DNA of 64,000 bases from contig JAQXTL010000004.1 in the NCBI GenBank assembly GCA_029219465.1, forward strand, positions 434,001-498,000, written 5' to 3'. Source of the stretch: Methanobacteriaceae archaeon. GTDB taxonomy: Archaea > Methanobacteriota > Methanobacteria > Methanobacteriales > Methanobacteriaceae. Position 1 is the first letter of the stretch; each line of letters begins with the position of its first letter. This document shows, in pieces, positions 1-9,133 of the stretch. The notes below the pieces were generated by a model. The model was not told where the DNA came from and ran no database searches. It saw only the letters and a program-made list of their open reading frames with translations. The translations under genes and the position numbers were made by a program.

Positions 1-170
1 ACTTTTTCAATGTGTGCAGTGATTTTAGCTTTAGCACCGCGAGATTTGACAAGGGTTTTACCACAAATAATACATTTTACGTCAGATGATGCACGATCAA
101 AGATTACTTGTTCATTGTCACAATCTAAACATTTAACTTTTAAAAAGTTTCCTCTACCTTTACTAACCAT
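1..170 (-). CDS. rps27e: 30S ribosomal protein S27e (partial, 3' end outside window)
   Basis: Small zinc-ribbon protein of the archaeal/eukaryotic 30S subunit. The 56 visible residues begin MVSKGRGNFLKVKCLDC and carry two CxxC pairs at residues 14/17 and 33/36, the zinc-ribbon cysteines of S27e. The family is about 60 residues long, so only a few C-terminal residues are missing beyond the left edge. The ATG at 168-170 follows the L44e stop codon by 9 nt and has a GGTGATT-type ribosome site, so it is co-transcribed with L44e. This pair is a common archaeal arrangement. Identity is secure. Confidence 0.95.
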   Translation of the reverse strand, partial: MVSKGRGNFLKVKCLDCDNEQVIFDRASSDVKCIICGKTLVKSRGAKAKITAHIEK

Positions 171-179
171 GTTAATCAC

Positions 180-458
180 CTATTTAGCTACGAATTCAGG
201 TTTTCCTGTTCTGAAAGATTGTTTGATGTGAGATTTACCACATTCTTTACATTTAAGTCTTAAATCTAATTTTTTAACAGGTTTGTTTCCAGCAGGTAAA
301 GGTCTTGGGTAACCTCTATATCCAGCAGTTACACGTCTGAATTGTCTTTGTCCCCAGGTTAATTCACTAGCTTTTCTTTTTTTAGCAGTGTGAACTTCAT
401 GTACTGTGTGTTTTTTACAGTGAGGACAGTATGTTCTTTTTTCTTTTGGTATTTTCAT
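180..458 (-). CDS. rpl44e: 50S ribosomal protein L44e
   Basis: Zinc-binding large-subunit ribosomal protein shared by archaea and eukaryotes, 92 residues, the usual family length. It opens [22 protein letters not shown] with one CxxC (residues 11/14), has a basic middle with the [13 protein letters not shown] stretch, and a second CxxC (KCKECGK) near the C-terminus; together these make the zinc site. The ATG is preceded by a GGTGAAATT ribosome site. It is the first gene of the L44e-S27e unit and has its own TATA box and a leader of about 110 nt. Confidence 0.97.
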   Translation of the reverse strand: MKIPKEKRTYCPHCKKHTVHEVHTAKKRKASELTWGQRQFRRVTAGYRGYPRPLPAGNKPVKKLDLRLKCKECGKSHIKQSFRTGKPEFVAK

Positions 459-540
459 AATTTCACCGAATTAATAAGTCATTGTAAATCTATCTATGAA
501 TTTATCTAACTATCAGTAATTGTTTAAAAAACGTAGAGAT

Positions 541-600
541 TAGACTGCATTGTAACGCATCAAGTCTACATACAGCGAAAATCCAAATTATATATAAAAT
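541..600 (-). promoter_or_regulatory. Promoter and structured 5' leader of the L44e-S27e operon
   Basis: Read on the minus strand, a TATA box lies at about 589-599, which places transcription start near 568-570. The first transcribed bases would form a stem-loop: six perfectly paired bases (541-546 with 563-568) around a 16-nt loop. This patch is richer in G+C than its surroundings. The stem and TATA box are seen directly; the start site and any regulatory role, for example ribosomal protein feedback, are inferred. Confidence 0.45.
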
Positions 601-676
601 ATAATTTTTTATTATCACAAATAGATACATTGAATATATCTATTTATTAAGTTATTTAAATGTAATGGAAAAATAG

Positions 677-1522
677 TTAAATTTTAACTTGTCTACCTTT
701 TCTATTTTTGAAAAATACTTTTGCATTGATTAAAGGTAGTGTTACCAAGTCTTGAGGTCTAAACGGACCGTAAATCTTTTCATCAACCCCAACAATAGGA
801 CCAATTTCATCAAAAACTAGCATGGTAACTAATTCTGTGTCTCTTGCTAATTTTTTGGATTCCAAATCATAAAATTCATCCTGCTCATCAAAAGCATTAG
901 GGTTTTCCTCTAAATTTTGAGAAACATTCTTTTTTGGTTCTGCTTTAGGTTTTGAATCGAGTGGATTAATTATTTTTGCTTTGTTAATTTCTTCAAGACG
1001 ATTTAATACTTCATCTTCAGGCTCATCAACAACAGGTTTACTTACCTTAGGTTTTGAGATTAAAGTATTGGTTTGAGTTTGTTTAGGTACAACAACAGTC
1101 TCTTTAACATCTTCATCATCACTTTCAGATAGCTTTTCTAAAGAGATATTTGACCTATGGTTTTTTAATGTGTCAAGTAAAGAGAAATAGAATTTTTCTT
1201 CTTCAGGAGTTAAATTAAGAGGGGTTGTATCAACCAAATCAAACTTAGGTTTTCCTGTAAAAACATGATAAGACCTGTGAATATTTAAAACAGCAGCATT
1301 GGTAATTTTATGCTCTCTTCTCTCACAAATCTCTGTTGCAATAATCTGGGCTTCTTTAAGCATCCCATGAACATTTGAAAATGGATCACTCATTGCTTCT
1401 TTTCTTAGCTCATCTAAATACTCATGAATACTAGCATAAAAGTCTTCTTCTACACGAGCTAAAGTACCGTTATTACGTTCTTTTTTTTGAATTTTACGCA
1501 ATTCTTGATAAAACTGATCCAC
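677..1522 (-). CDS. GINS complex protein (archaeal Gins51-type)
   Basis: Subunit of the GINS complex, which links the MCM helicase to primase, polymerase and the RecJ-like nuclease at the replication fork. The 281-residue protein has an N-terminal alpha-helical A domain (about residues 1-130), a charged low-complexity linker (about 135-225), and a C-terminal beta-rich B domain (about 228-281, from TELVTMLVFDEIGPIVG to the RKGRQVKI end). The A-then-B order is that of Gins51 rather than Gins23. It lies 59 bp downstream of PCNA on the same strand, a neighbourhood conserved in many archaea. It probably shares the PCNA transcript. Family assignment is confident; subtype rests on domain order. Confidence 0.88.
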   Translation of the reverse strand: MDQFYQELRKIQKKERNNGTLARVEEDFYASIHEYLDELRKEAMSDPFSNVHGMLKEAQIIATEICERREHKITNAAVLNIHRSYHVFTGKPKFDLVDTTPLNLTPEEEKFYFSLLDTLKNHRSNISLEKLSESDDEDVKETVVVPKQTQTNTLISKPKVSKPVVDEPEDEVLNRLEEINKAKIINPLDSKPKAEPKKNVSQNLEENPNAFDEQDEFYDLESKKLARDTELVTMLVFDEIGPIVGVDEKIYGPFRPQDLVTLPLINAKVFFKNRKGRQVKI

Positions 1523-1581
1523 TTAATACCATCTCTAAAGTTGTCTTTTGAAAAATAAAAAAAGGATAAACAAATGAAAAA

Positions 1582-2316
1582 TTATTCATCTGTTTCTAAT
1601 CTAGGAGCAAGCAAGAAACTAAGTTTACCATCACCAGTAACCATATTAAGGGTTAAACTTAATGGCATGTCAGTACCTAAACTAATTTCAGCTTCCTCTG
1701 AAAATTTATCTGCTTTAAGCATTTCTCTAATCTTGTCTAATGAGAATAAAGATTTTGCATGTTCTTGAATATTTTCTCCGTGAAGATACTTGATACTTGC
1801 ATCTCCAAATTCACCGTCAGCAGATGCCATAAAGTAATCCTCATCAACTTGTAAAGCAATCTTATCTGAGAAAATATCAATATCGTTAATTGAATCTTTT
1901 AAGATTGAGAAACGTACTTTGAATGTAGTTGGGTGATTAATTTGTGGTGGAACAGGATTATCATATTCCATATCAATTAATCTAATTTTGAAGGTTCTTG
2001 TAGCATCACCTTCAAAAGTAATAATAAAGTTACCTTCATCCACAGACATTAAGACTCTATCTTGTGATTTAGCCCTTTTAAGAACTCTCATAAATTCATC
2101 AGTATCAATATTGATTTTTTCAGGAACATCACAAATGTATTCATCAAATAAACTAGATTTAAGTTCTAAATGTACGAAAGTTATGTGACTACGATCTAGA
2201 GCATCTAATCTCATGCCCTCACTGTCAGTTTGAATTTGAACTTCATCAACAATGGATGAAATAGCATCAAAACTGGTTTTTAATATACTAGAATCACTTA
2301 ATTCTGCTTTAAACAT
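1582..2316 (-). CDS. pcn: DNA polymerase sliding clamp (PCNA)
   Basis: Homotrimeric ring that tethers polymerases, ligase and nucleases to DNA. At 244 residues it has typical PCNA length. Recognisable parts are the start [19 protein letters not shown], the [15 protein letters not shown] strand, the interdomain region around residue 120, and the C-terminal [13 protein letters not shown], where the LAPR stretch binds PIP-box partners. The ATG has a GAGGATT ribosome site, and an AT-rich TATA element (about 2352-2367) suggests its own promoter. GINS follows. The RFC loader subunits that open this clamp are at 34.5-37.0 kb. Confidence 0.97.
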   Translation of the reverse strand: MFKAELSDSSILKTSFDAISSIVDEVQIQTDSEGMRLDALDRSHITFVHLELKSSLFDEYICDVPEKINIDTDEFMRVLKRAKSQDRVLMSVDEGNFIITFEGDATRTFKIRLIDMEYDNPVPPQINHPTTFKVRFSILKDSINDIDIFSDKIALQVDEDYFMASADGEFGDASIKYLHGENIQEHAKSLFSLDKIREMLKADKFSEEAEISLGTDMPLSLTLNMVTGDGKLSFLLAPRLETDE

Positions 2317-2383
2317 AAATAATCCTCTTGTAAATAATATGATTAATATTTGTATTTAATATATAATAAGTTTATCTTTTTAA

Positions 2384-2800
2384 TTATTCTTTGAGAGAAT
2401 CTTGAAGCATTTTGTCTTGTTCTTTACTAAATTGAATTACAATCTTTTTAACTTCACGACTTTCCAAATAAGGAACTTTTTCACTTAATTCTTTTTCCAA
2501 GTCACGATTCAACTGCAATCTTTTTTGGACATATTCATCGCCTTCAAAATCCCTGCAATATTGTCTGTTTAAGTTTGAATATTTAGTGATTAAAGGCTGA
2601 ATAATAGATCCAACATCTTTTTCCAATTTGTCATTAATGATTTTTTGTTTTCTAATATCAGTAACATATCCAAAAACAGTAATGAAAAATCCTAATACAG
2701 TTACTGTTAGTGCTGTAACAAAAAATTTACTGTCAAGGAATAGGATAGTTAGAAAAATTCCAACAAAAATCAAAAGAATACCTATTTTTTTCAAATCCAT
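2384..2800 (-). CDS. Small membrane protein of unknown function
   Basis: I do not recognise a named family. The 138 residues start with two closely spaced transmembrane helices (about 6-22 and 26-48), followed by a soluble charged, helical tail of about 85 residues rich in Lys, Glu and Asp that may form a coiled coil. The tail is expected in the cytoplasm by the positive-inside rule. It lies 21 bp downstream of the CPBP protease gene, probably on the same transcript, and 67 bp upstream of PCNA, which has its own promoter. Confidence 0.6.
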   Translation of the reverse strand: MDLKKIGILLIFVGIFLTILFLDSKFFVTALTVTVLGFFITVFGYVTDIRKQKIINDKLEKDVGSIIQPLITKYSNLNRQYCRDFEGDEYVQKRLQLNRDLEKELSEKVPYLESREVKKIVIQFSKEQDKMLQDSLKE

Positions 2801-2821
2801 ATTAAAACTCCTTAAAAATAT

Positions 2822-3598
2822 TTATAAGTTATTAATATTTAAGCTATCCCATTGATTTTTAATAAATATGAAAATTAAAATTCCACAAACAATAGCTAAA
2901 ATAGATATAATCATCATAACACCATCATTTGTAAATAAAACATTTCCCGTATCAATTACAACAATCATCTCAGCTATTAGATTATTTAAAAAATGTGCAA
3001 AAATTGGAATTAGCACATTATCTGTTTTCAGATATAAAATAGCCATACAAACTGCAAAAATAAATGCAGCAGTCATACTTCCAAAGCTATGTAATATACA
3101 AAACAGTAAAGATGAAATAACTATTGAAAATGACAATGGAACAATTAATCTCAGTTTATTTAACAAAACTCCTCTAAAAATCAGCTCTTCACTGATTGGA
3201 GAGATAAATACTGTTGCAATAAAACCACCAATAACTAACGCAGAATTATTAATATATACAGAAGATGAAATCAATGGCCTAATAAACGGAAAAGCCTTTA
3301 AAATAAAGTTAGATAAGTAAAGTAAACCATATGAAACAAATATATTCAAAATTACAATTAAAAATACTAATTTTAGCGAATCGAATGTAAATACTTTTAA
3401 TAAATCCTGTTTAAAACTTGAAAAACATCCTCGAAGTTTAAATGTAAAAAATAGAATTATAACAATGTTAATACATACTAAATCAACATCAGACCAGTTT
3501 AAAGAAATGCATAATATTTTAACTAAAAAAATGAACAGTACAACAACAAATAAGTCTTTTAAATTGAACAATTTAATTTTTTCGTTAAATAAAGACAT
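2822..3598 (-). CDS. CPBP family intramembrane metalloprotease
   Basis: Multi-pass membrane protein of the CPBP/Abi group, related to Rce1 prenyl-protein endopeptidases. Counting from the ATG at 3598 (258 residues) it keeps the three motifs: EExxxR (SPISEELIFRG, Glu137/Glu138/Arg142), FxxxH (FCILH, His170) and HxxxN (HFLNN, His202/Asn206). About seven to eight hydrophobic helices are visible. A TTG three codons upstream also keeps the frame, but the ATG is the better start. It sits between an XRE regulator and a small membrane protein; such regulator-CPBP pairs are common in archaea and Firmicutes. The natural substrate is unknown. Confidence 0.85.
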   Translation of the reverse strand: MSLFNEKIKLFNLKDLFVVVLFIFLVKILCISLNWSDVDLVCINIVIILFFTFKLRGCFSSFKQDLLKVFTFDSLKLVFLIVILNIFVSYGLLYLSNFILKAFPFIRPLISSSVYINNSALVIGGFIATVFISPISEELIFRGVLLNKLRLIVPLSFSIVISSLLFCILHSFGSMTAAFIFAVCMAILYLKTDNVLIPIFAHFLNNLIAEMIVVIDTGNVLFTNDGVMMIISILAIVCGILIFIFIKNQWDSLNINNL

Positions 3599-3668
3599 AA
3601 TTATCAAAAAGTCAAAAATTTTACATAAAATAAACTAACACATTAAAAAAATTAAGTTCAAAACTTAA

Positions 3669-3881
3669 TTAATCGTCTTCTTCGAAGATAAAAACATCTT
3701 CAATGGCACTTTTACCCAAAATATTAGTAATATGATAGGCTAATAATAAGGAAGGATTGTAGCGAGCGTTTTCTAAAGCGTTGATTGTCTGACGAGTCAC
3801 ACCTGCCAATTCGGCGAGACGTTCTTGAGTCATGCCTTTTTCCTGGCGCAACTGTCGTATTTTTGTTTCCAAATATACCAC
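3669..3881 (-). CDS. XRE-family helix-turn-helix regulator
   Basis: Compact DNA-binding protein of about 67-70 residues, nearly all HTH_3 domain: [20 protein letters not shown] is helices 1-2, [19 protein letters not shown] is the recognition helix and following turn, and an acidic tail ends FEEDD. It resembles the small YozG-type regulators found beside membrane protein genes. No ATG is available: GTG at 3881 or TTG at 3872 could start it. The TTG is spaced better from the AGGTGG ribosome site. It is divergent from purB, and a symmetric inverted repeat lies around a TATA box between them, which suggests autoregulation. Confidence 0.85.
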   Translation of the reverse strand: MVYLETKIRQLRQEKGMTQERLAELAGVTRQTINALENARYNPSLLLAYHITNILGKSAIEDVFIFEEDD

Positions 3882-3913
3882 CTATTAAATACTTAATAGC
3901 AATTGGTATTTCT

Positions 3914-3944
3914 TTAAACAAACAATATATAAATGTTTGGTTAA
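3914..3944. promoter_or_regulatory. Inverted repeat flanking a TATA box between XRE gene and purB
   Basis: Half-sites TTAAACAAAC (3914-3923) and GTTTGGTTAA (3935-3944) match as an inverted repeat at nine of ten positions, around an 11-bp spacer AATATATAAAT that works as a TATA box in either direction. Occupation would block TBP for one or both divergent genes. The repeat is seen directly; binding by the adjacent XRE protein is inferred. Confidence 0.6.
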
Positions 3945-4018
3945 ACAAATCCCTAAATTATTATAGTATTAAATATAAAATATTAATTGTTATTCATATA
4001 ATTATGTGAGATGATAAA

Positions 4019-5368
4019 ATGGCTATACATCCTATTGAATTTAGATACGGAACTCCTGAAATGAAAAGAATTTGGGAAGAAGAAAATAAATTACAAAGAA
4101 TGTTAGATGTTGAATCCGCATTAGCTCAAGCAGAAGGTAGACTTGGAATTATACCTCAGGAAGTAGCTGATGAAATTTCAGCAAAAGCTAACACTGATTT
4201 TGTTAAATTAGAAAGAATGAAAGAAATTGAAGCAACAACAAACCACGATATTGCAGCTTTATCCAAATCAATTACTGAAGTTTGTGAAAACGGTGCTGGA
4301 GAATATGTGCACTTCGGAGCAACTTCAAACGATATTGTAGACAGTTCAAATTCATTATTAATCAAAGATTCAATCATTATTTTAAAAGAAAAATTAGAAA
4401 GATTGACTAAAATAATGTTAGATTTAGCAAGTGAACATAAAATGAAAGTATGTATTGGACGTACTCACGGACAACACGCACTTCCAACCACCTATGGAAT
4501 GAAATTTGCTTTATGGGCAGATGAACTTCACAGACAATACGACAGATTAGAACATGCAGAAGCAAATGTTTGTGTTGGAATGATGGATGGAGCAGTTGGA
4601 ACTACTGCAGCATTAGGTGAACAAGGTTGGGAAATTCACAAAACCGTTGCAGAAATCTTAGGATTACCAGCAGCAACCATTACAAACCAAGTTGTTCAAA
4701 GAGACAACCACGTAGAATTCATTAGCGTATTAGCCAATATTGCAAGTACCTTAGATAAAATTGGACTTGAAATCAGAAGTTTACAAAGAACTGAGATTAT
4801 GGAGTTAGGTGAATACTTCGATCCTGAAAAACAGGTTGGAAGTAGTACTATGCCTCACAAAATGAACCCAATTACCGCTGAGAGAATTTGTGGTGTTGCA
4901 AGAATTGTTAAATCATATGTGAATGCAGCATTAGACAACAACCCACTCTGGCACGAAAGAGATTTAACCAACTCTTCTTGTGAAAGAATCATGTTCCCAG
5001 AAAGCTGTATTTTAACTGATTACATCTTAAACTTAACAATTAAATTAATGAGCAATCTTATTTTCTACGATGAAAATATTGAAAGAAACTTAAACTTCAC
5101 CAACGGTTTAATTATGGCTGAAAGATTAATGGCAGAACTTACCCGTGCTGGAATGGGAAAACAAACCGCATACGGAATTGTAAGGAAAAATGCTATTAAA
5201 GCTAACAAAGAAAAATTATTACTTGGTGAATTAATTTTAGAAGACGAAGAAGTTAAAAAATTCTTAACTCAAGAAGACGTCGACAAAATTATGGATCCAC
5301 ACACTTACACCGGATCTATACCAACCATTATTGATGAATTGATTGAACAATCCAAAGAATGGTTTTAA
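4019..5368 (+). CDS. purB: Adenylosuccinate lyase
   Basis: Cytosolic fumarase/aspartase-superfamily enzyme that splits SAICAR to AICAR plus fumarate and adenylosuccinate to AMP plus fumarate in purine synthesis. At 449 residues it has the usual length of the short PurB type. The superfamily signature GSSTMPHKMNP lies at about residues 274-284, and the substrate-binding segment RTHGQHALPTTYG is at about residue 147. The ATG follows a GAGATGATAAA ribosome site. The AT-rich promoter holds the inverted repeat shared with the XRE gene. The gene ends at a perfect hairpin facing copA. Confidence 0.97.
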   Translation: MAIHPIEFRYGTPEMKRIWEEENKLQRMLDVESALAQAEGRLGIIPQEVADEISAKANTDFVKLERMKEIEATTNHDIAALSKSITEVCENGAGEYVHFGATSNDIVDSSNSLLIKDSIIILKEKLERLTKIMLDLASEHKMKVCIGRTHGQHALPTTYGMKFALWADELHRQYDRLEHAEANVCVGMMDGAVGTTAALGEQGWEIHKTVAEILGLPAATITNQVVQRDNHVEFISVLANIASTLDKIGLEIRSLQRTEIMELGEYFDPEKQVGSSTMPHKMNPITAERICGVARIVKSYVNAALDNNPLWHERDLTNSSCERIMFPESCILTDYILNLTIKLMSNLIFYDENIERNLNFTNGLIMAERLMAELTRAGMGKQTAYGIVRKNAIKANKEKLLLGELILEDEEVKKFLTQEDVDKIMDPHTYTGSIPTIIDELIEQSKEWF

Positions 5369-5381
5369 AATTAAAAAATAG

Positions 5382-5409
5382 AATTAATTGATTATAATAT
5401 CAATTAATT
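5382..5409. terminator. Bidirectional hairpin between convergent purB and copA
   Basis: A perfect 11-bp inverted repeat, AATTAATTGAT (5382-5392) with ATCAATTAATT (5399-5409), encloses a 6-nt loop. T-rich sequence follows on the purB side. It fills the 41-bp gap between the two convergent genes. Confidence 0.6.
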
Positions 5410-7896
5410 TTAATTACTTTTTCTTTTTATATCTGGAACATATCTCTTAAGCATTAATGAAAGAGTTATGACAGTTACAGAACTCATTGCCATTGCAAGA
5501 CCAGCAAGAGCAGGATTAAATGTAATTCCAAATGTAGGATATAAAATACCTGCTGCAATAGGAATCAATATGGAATTATATGCAAATGCCCAGAATATAT
5601 TTTCCTTAATTCTTCTTAATACTTTCTTGGAAAACTGAATGGAAGCAACTACGTTTTCTAAATTACATTCCATAACGACAATATCTCCACTTTCCATTGC
5701 AATATCAGTACCATTACCCATAGCAACACCAATATCTGCCTGTGTAAGTGCCGGAGCATCGTTAATTCCATCTCCAACAAATAAAACCTTTTTAGTATTA
5801 TTTGCCTGAATTTGCTTAACTGTTTCCAATTTAGTTTCAGGAAGAACACCTGCTTTTACATTGTCAATTCCAACTTCTTTTGCTACATTTAGTGCAGTAG
5901 ATTCGTTATCTCCTGTTAACATGTATGTTTCAATGCCCATTTTATGCAATTCTTCAATGGTTGTTTTGGAATTTGATTTTATCTTATCAGATAAGCTTAA
6001 AATACCTTTTACATTGCTATCTTTAGCTATAAAAATAATGGTTTTGGATAGCTTTTCAAGTTCATGATATTTATCAACAATATCTTTTGAAACTTCAATA
6101 TTTTCAGCTTCCATTAAAGCCAAATTACCTGCAACAACAACATTTGAGTCAATTTTAGCTTTTAAACCCTTACCGGTTACATTTTCAAATTCACTAGTGT
6201 TGTAAAGATTAATTTCCATCTCATTTGCTTTATTTACAATAGCTTTAGCAATTGGATGTGTTGAATTTTGCTCTACACTTGCTGCAAGTTTAATTAACTC
6301 TTCATCTGAAATACCAAAGCTTATAATATCATCAACTTCAGGTTTTCCTTCTGTAATTGTTCCTGTTTTATCAAATGCTGCAACATCAATTTTACCTGCA
6401 TTTTCTAAGGTATCTCCGTTTTTAATAAGAATACCAAATTCTGCTGCTCTTCCAACACCTACAGTAACTGCAGTTGGAGTTGCAAGACCTAATGCACATG
6501 GACATGCTACCACTAAAATGGAAATAAGGCATGTTAAAGAGAATAGCAAAGTAGCCCCAAGTACAAAATACCAGATTATGAATACTATAATTGCAATTGT
6601 TAAAATAACTGGAATGAAGTAACTTACAATAGTATTTGCAAATTTTTGAACCGGAGGTCTTGAGGATTGTGCTTTTTCAACTAAACGGATAATGTTTGAG
6701 AGAACTGTTTCTTTTCCGATTTTTTTAGCTTTAATATAAAGAACACCATCCTGGTTGATAGTTCCTGCAAAGACTTCTTCACCATCGTGTTTAACCTTAG
6801 GAATCGGTTCACCATTAATCATTGATTCATCAACGTAAGACTCTCCACCAATTACATCTCCGTCAACAGGAATCTTCTCACCAGGTTTTACAAGTAACAA
6901 ATCATCTAAAACAATATCTCCTATGGATACTTCTTTTTGAGAGATGATTTGGCCGTTTTCCATTTCAATAGCTGTTGCAGAAGTTGGCTGAAGTCCGATT
7001 AATTCTCTTATTGAATCAGAAGTTTTCTTTTTAGCTCTTGCTTCTAAATATCTACCAATCATTAAAAATGATGGAAGCATTACTGCAGAGTCATAAAACA
7101 TGAAAGTGGAATCTAGAACAATACCAAATGTTCCAAGAATACTTGAGACATATGCAACTAAAATTCCCATTGAATACATTACGTCCATGTTTAGGTTTTT
7201 ATGGATTAATCCGTTCCAACCTGCTTTTAAAATAGGTAGAGAAATGTAAATAAATGGCCCAATACTTACAATCAATGATAAAAGACCCATTGCTGAGATA
7301 TTAGTTTTCCATGATTGATTTAAACCGTGAATTAAACCCATAAGAGGGTCCCATCCACTAAACATGAGAACCATTAAAATGGCTGTAAAAATTATACCAA
7401 CAATAATTCTAGTAAGTTTATCTTTTAAGTCATGTTGGTAGATTTCCTCTTCATCGATTTCAATTTGACCTTCAATTCCTAAAAATTCAAAGCCTAATGA
7501 TTCAATAACTTTTTGGACTTCATCCATATCCACTTTTGATGAATCATATCTGAGTTTTGCAGATTGAGAAGTCAAATCTGCCTTAACATCAAAAATACCA
7601 TCTAATCTGATTAAGAAGTTTTCTACATTCATTGTACAGGATGCACAATGCATACCCTGAATTCTTAAAGTCACTTCATCACTGTGAAGCTCAAAACCTA
7701 AGTTTTTAACTAATCTTTCTATTTCATCATAGGAAATCTTTTTAGGATTGACCTTAATATGTAACTTATTTGCCGCAAGATCAGCATCTACTTCTTCAAC
7801 ACCTTCAATTTTTCCAAAGGTTTTGTTAACACTTAAAACGCAAGAAGCACAATGCATTCCTTCAATCGGCAAATCCATACTTTTAAGTTTTGCCAT
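5410..7896 (-). CDS. copA: Cu(+)-exporting P1B-type ATPase
   Basis: Membrane ATPase that pumps Cu(I) out of the cytoplasm. The 828 residues hold two N-terminal heavy-metal-associated domains (MHCASC at 14-19 and 82-87), eight transmembrane helices, the CPC ion-path motif (ACPCALGLATPTAV), the phosphorylation site DKTGTITEGKP, the ATP-domain HP motif (STHPIAKAI), and the hinge MLTGDN...VGDGINDAPAL. YN in helix 7 (AFAYNS) and MSS in helix 8 (AMAMSSVTV) are the Cu(I)-selectivity residues of the CopA class. It is the last gene of the truD-dehydratase-amidohydrolase-copA unit, 20 bp after the amidohydrolase. The start ATG has a GTGATAAT site. Confidence 0.96.
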   Translation of the reverse strand: MAKLKSMDLPIEGMHCASCVLSVNKTFGKIEGVEEVDADLAANKLHIKVNPKKISYDEIERLVKNLGFELHSDEVTLRIQGMHCASCTMNVENFLIRLDGIFDVKADLTSQSAKLRYDSSKVDMDEVQKVIESLGFEFLGIEGQIEIDEEEIYQHDLKDKLTRIIVGIIFTAILMVLMFSGWDPLMGLIHGLNQSWKTNISAMGLLSLIVSIGPFIYISLPILKAGWNGLIHKNLNMDVMYSMGILVAYVSSILGTFGIVLDSTFMFYDSAVMLPSFLMIGRYLEARAKKKTSDSIRELIGLQPTSATAIEMENGQIISQKEVSIGDIVLDDLLLVKPGEKIPVDGDVIGGESYVDESMINGEPIPKVKHDGEEVFAGTINQDGVLYIKAKKIGKETVLSNIIRLVEKAQSSRPPVQKFANTIVSYFIPVILTIAIIVFIIWYFVLGATLLFSLTCLISILVVACPCALGLATPTAVTVGVGRAAEFGILIKNGDTLENAGKIDVAAFDKTGTITEGKPEVDDIISFGISDEELIKLAASVEQNSTHPIAKAIVNKANEMEINLYNTSEFENVTGKGLKAKIDSNVVVAGNLALMEAENIEVSKDIVDKYHELEKLSKTIIFIAKDSNVKGILSLSDKIKSNSKTTIEELHKMGIETYMLTGDNESTALNVAKEVGIDNVKAGVLPETKLETVKQIQANNTKKVLFVGDGINDAPALTQADIGVAMGNGTDIAMESGDIVVMECNLENVVASIQFSKKVLRRIKENIFWAFAYNSILIPIAAGILYPTFGITFNPALAGLAMAMSSVTVITLSLMLKRYVPDIKRKSN

Positions 7897-7916
7897 ATTA
7901 TCACGACCAAAAACAA

Positions 7917-9125
7917 TTATTTAACTAATACTCCATCCTGGAATACATTTAAAATATTATCATTATTACTTAAAACAGAAATATCGTCCAAAGGATTGGA
8001 ATTAACTAAAATTAAATCTGCAACATGATTCTTTTTAACCTGACCAATATTGTCCTGGCCTAAAAATTCAGCTGATTTTATAGTTCCACTAGCTATTGCT
8101 TCAGTCTCACTCATCCCAATATCAGTTAAATGAACTAATTCTTCTAAATTATGTCCATGAGGAATAACACCACTATCAGTGCCCATTAAAATGTTTACGC
8201 CTTCCTGATATGCAACAGCAATATTTTCCTTGTGAACTTTTACGATTTCTTTTAATTTTGCGGTTTTTTCACTAGCATAGTTATCCCATGCCGGAAAACC
8301 GTTTTTATATAAAAATTGATGAACTAAAAGTGTTGGAACTAAACTAACATTATTTTTAGCCATTTTACCTGCAGCTTTTTTATCAATGAATGTTGCATGC
8401 TCAATTGATGAAAATCCTGCCTTAATACAATTATTAATTCCTTCTAAACTATGACAGTGAGCTGAAACTTTCATGTTACTTGATCTTGCTTCAGATACAA
8501 TAGTTTTAAGTTCCTTTTTATTGAATTGTGCGAAATTAGGTGAAGTATTGGTTGTTAAAACTCCTCCACTACACATTACTTTAATAAAATCAGCACCTGC
8601 TCTTTTAACTTCACGAGTCTTTTTTAATACTTCTTCAACACCATCACATCTTCCTTTTGGAAATCCCGGATACATTATTTCCATATCCCATCCAGATGGA
8701 AGAAGTAAATCAAAATGTCCTCCAGTCATTACAAGAGGAGTTATTGACAAGTGAATCTTTGGAGCGATAAATAGTTTTCTTTGTTGAGCCAATTTAAAAC
8801 TTAAATCAGCAGATCCACAATCTCTAATTGTTGTAACACCAGCATTTATTGTCTGTTTTGAGTGAGGAACTGCATTGTAAAAATGAATTCCTAAAGGATT
8901 TGCCATGTTTTCTTCTTTGTGAAATCCTTTTGCAAAAATATGAGTATGACAGTCAATAAAACCTGGAAGTAAATAGTTATCCTCACCATCAATTACCATG
9001 CAATCATTAGATATTTTATCATGAGTGATTGTTTTAATTAAGTTATCTTCAATTAAGACGTTTTGGTGGGTTTTTATATCCTCACCAGGAGTTATAATGT
9101 TTACATTTTCAATTAGAGTTTGCAT
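7917..9125 (-). CDS. Metal-dependent amidohydrolase
   Basis: TIM-barrel hydrolase of the amidohydrolase superfamily, imidazolonepropionase/prolidase-like branch, 402 residues. Metal and catalytic motifs are visible in order: GFIDCHTHIF (HxH), the lysine in FIKVMCSGG, SAHCHS, EHATF and the late aspartate in MGTDSGV. The N- and C-terminal strands form the usual beta-sandwich. The substrate cannot be read from sequence; relatives cleave cyclic amides, dipeptides or deaminate rings. The gene lies 8 bp after the phosphomevalonate dehydratase small subunit and 20 bp before copA, so it is in the same operon. No pathway link to either neighbour is known to me. Confidence 0.85.
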   Translation of the reverse strand: MQTLIENVNIITPGEDIKTHQNVLIEDNLIKTITHDKISNDCMVIDGEDNYLLPGFIDCHTHIFAKGFHKEENMANPLGIHFYNAVPHSKQTINAGVTTIRDCGSADLSFKLAQQRKLFIAPKIHLSITPLVMTGGHFDLLLPSGWDMEIMYPGFPKGRCDGVEEVLKKTREVKRAGADFIKVMCSGGVLTTNTSPNFAQFNKKELKTIVSEARSSNMKVSAHCHSLEGINNCIKAGFSSIEHATFIDKKAAGKMAKNNVSLVPTLLVHQFLYKNGFPAWDNYASEKTAKLKEIVKVHKENIAVAYQEGVNILMGTDSGVIPHGHNLEELVHLTDIGMSETEAIASGTIKSAEFLGQDNIGQVKKNHVADLILVNSNPLDDISVLSNNDNILNVFQDGVLVK

Positions 9126-9133
9126 AAAATCAT

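Noticed and set aside
2868-3320. 150-codon open frame on the plus strand
   Set aside because: It lies entirely antisense to the CPBP protease with intact motifs and has no ribosome site.
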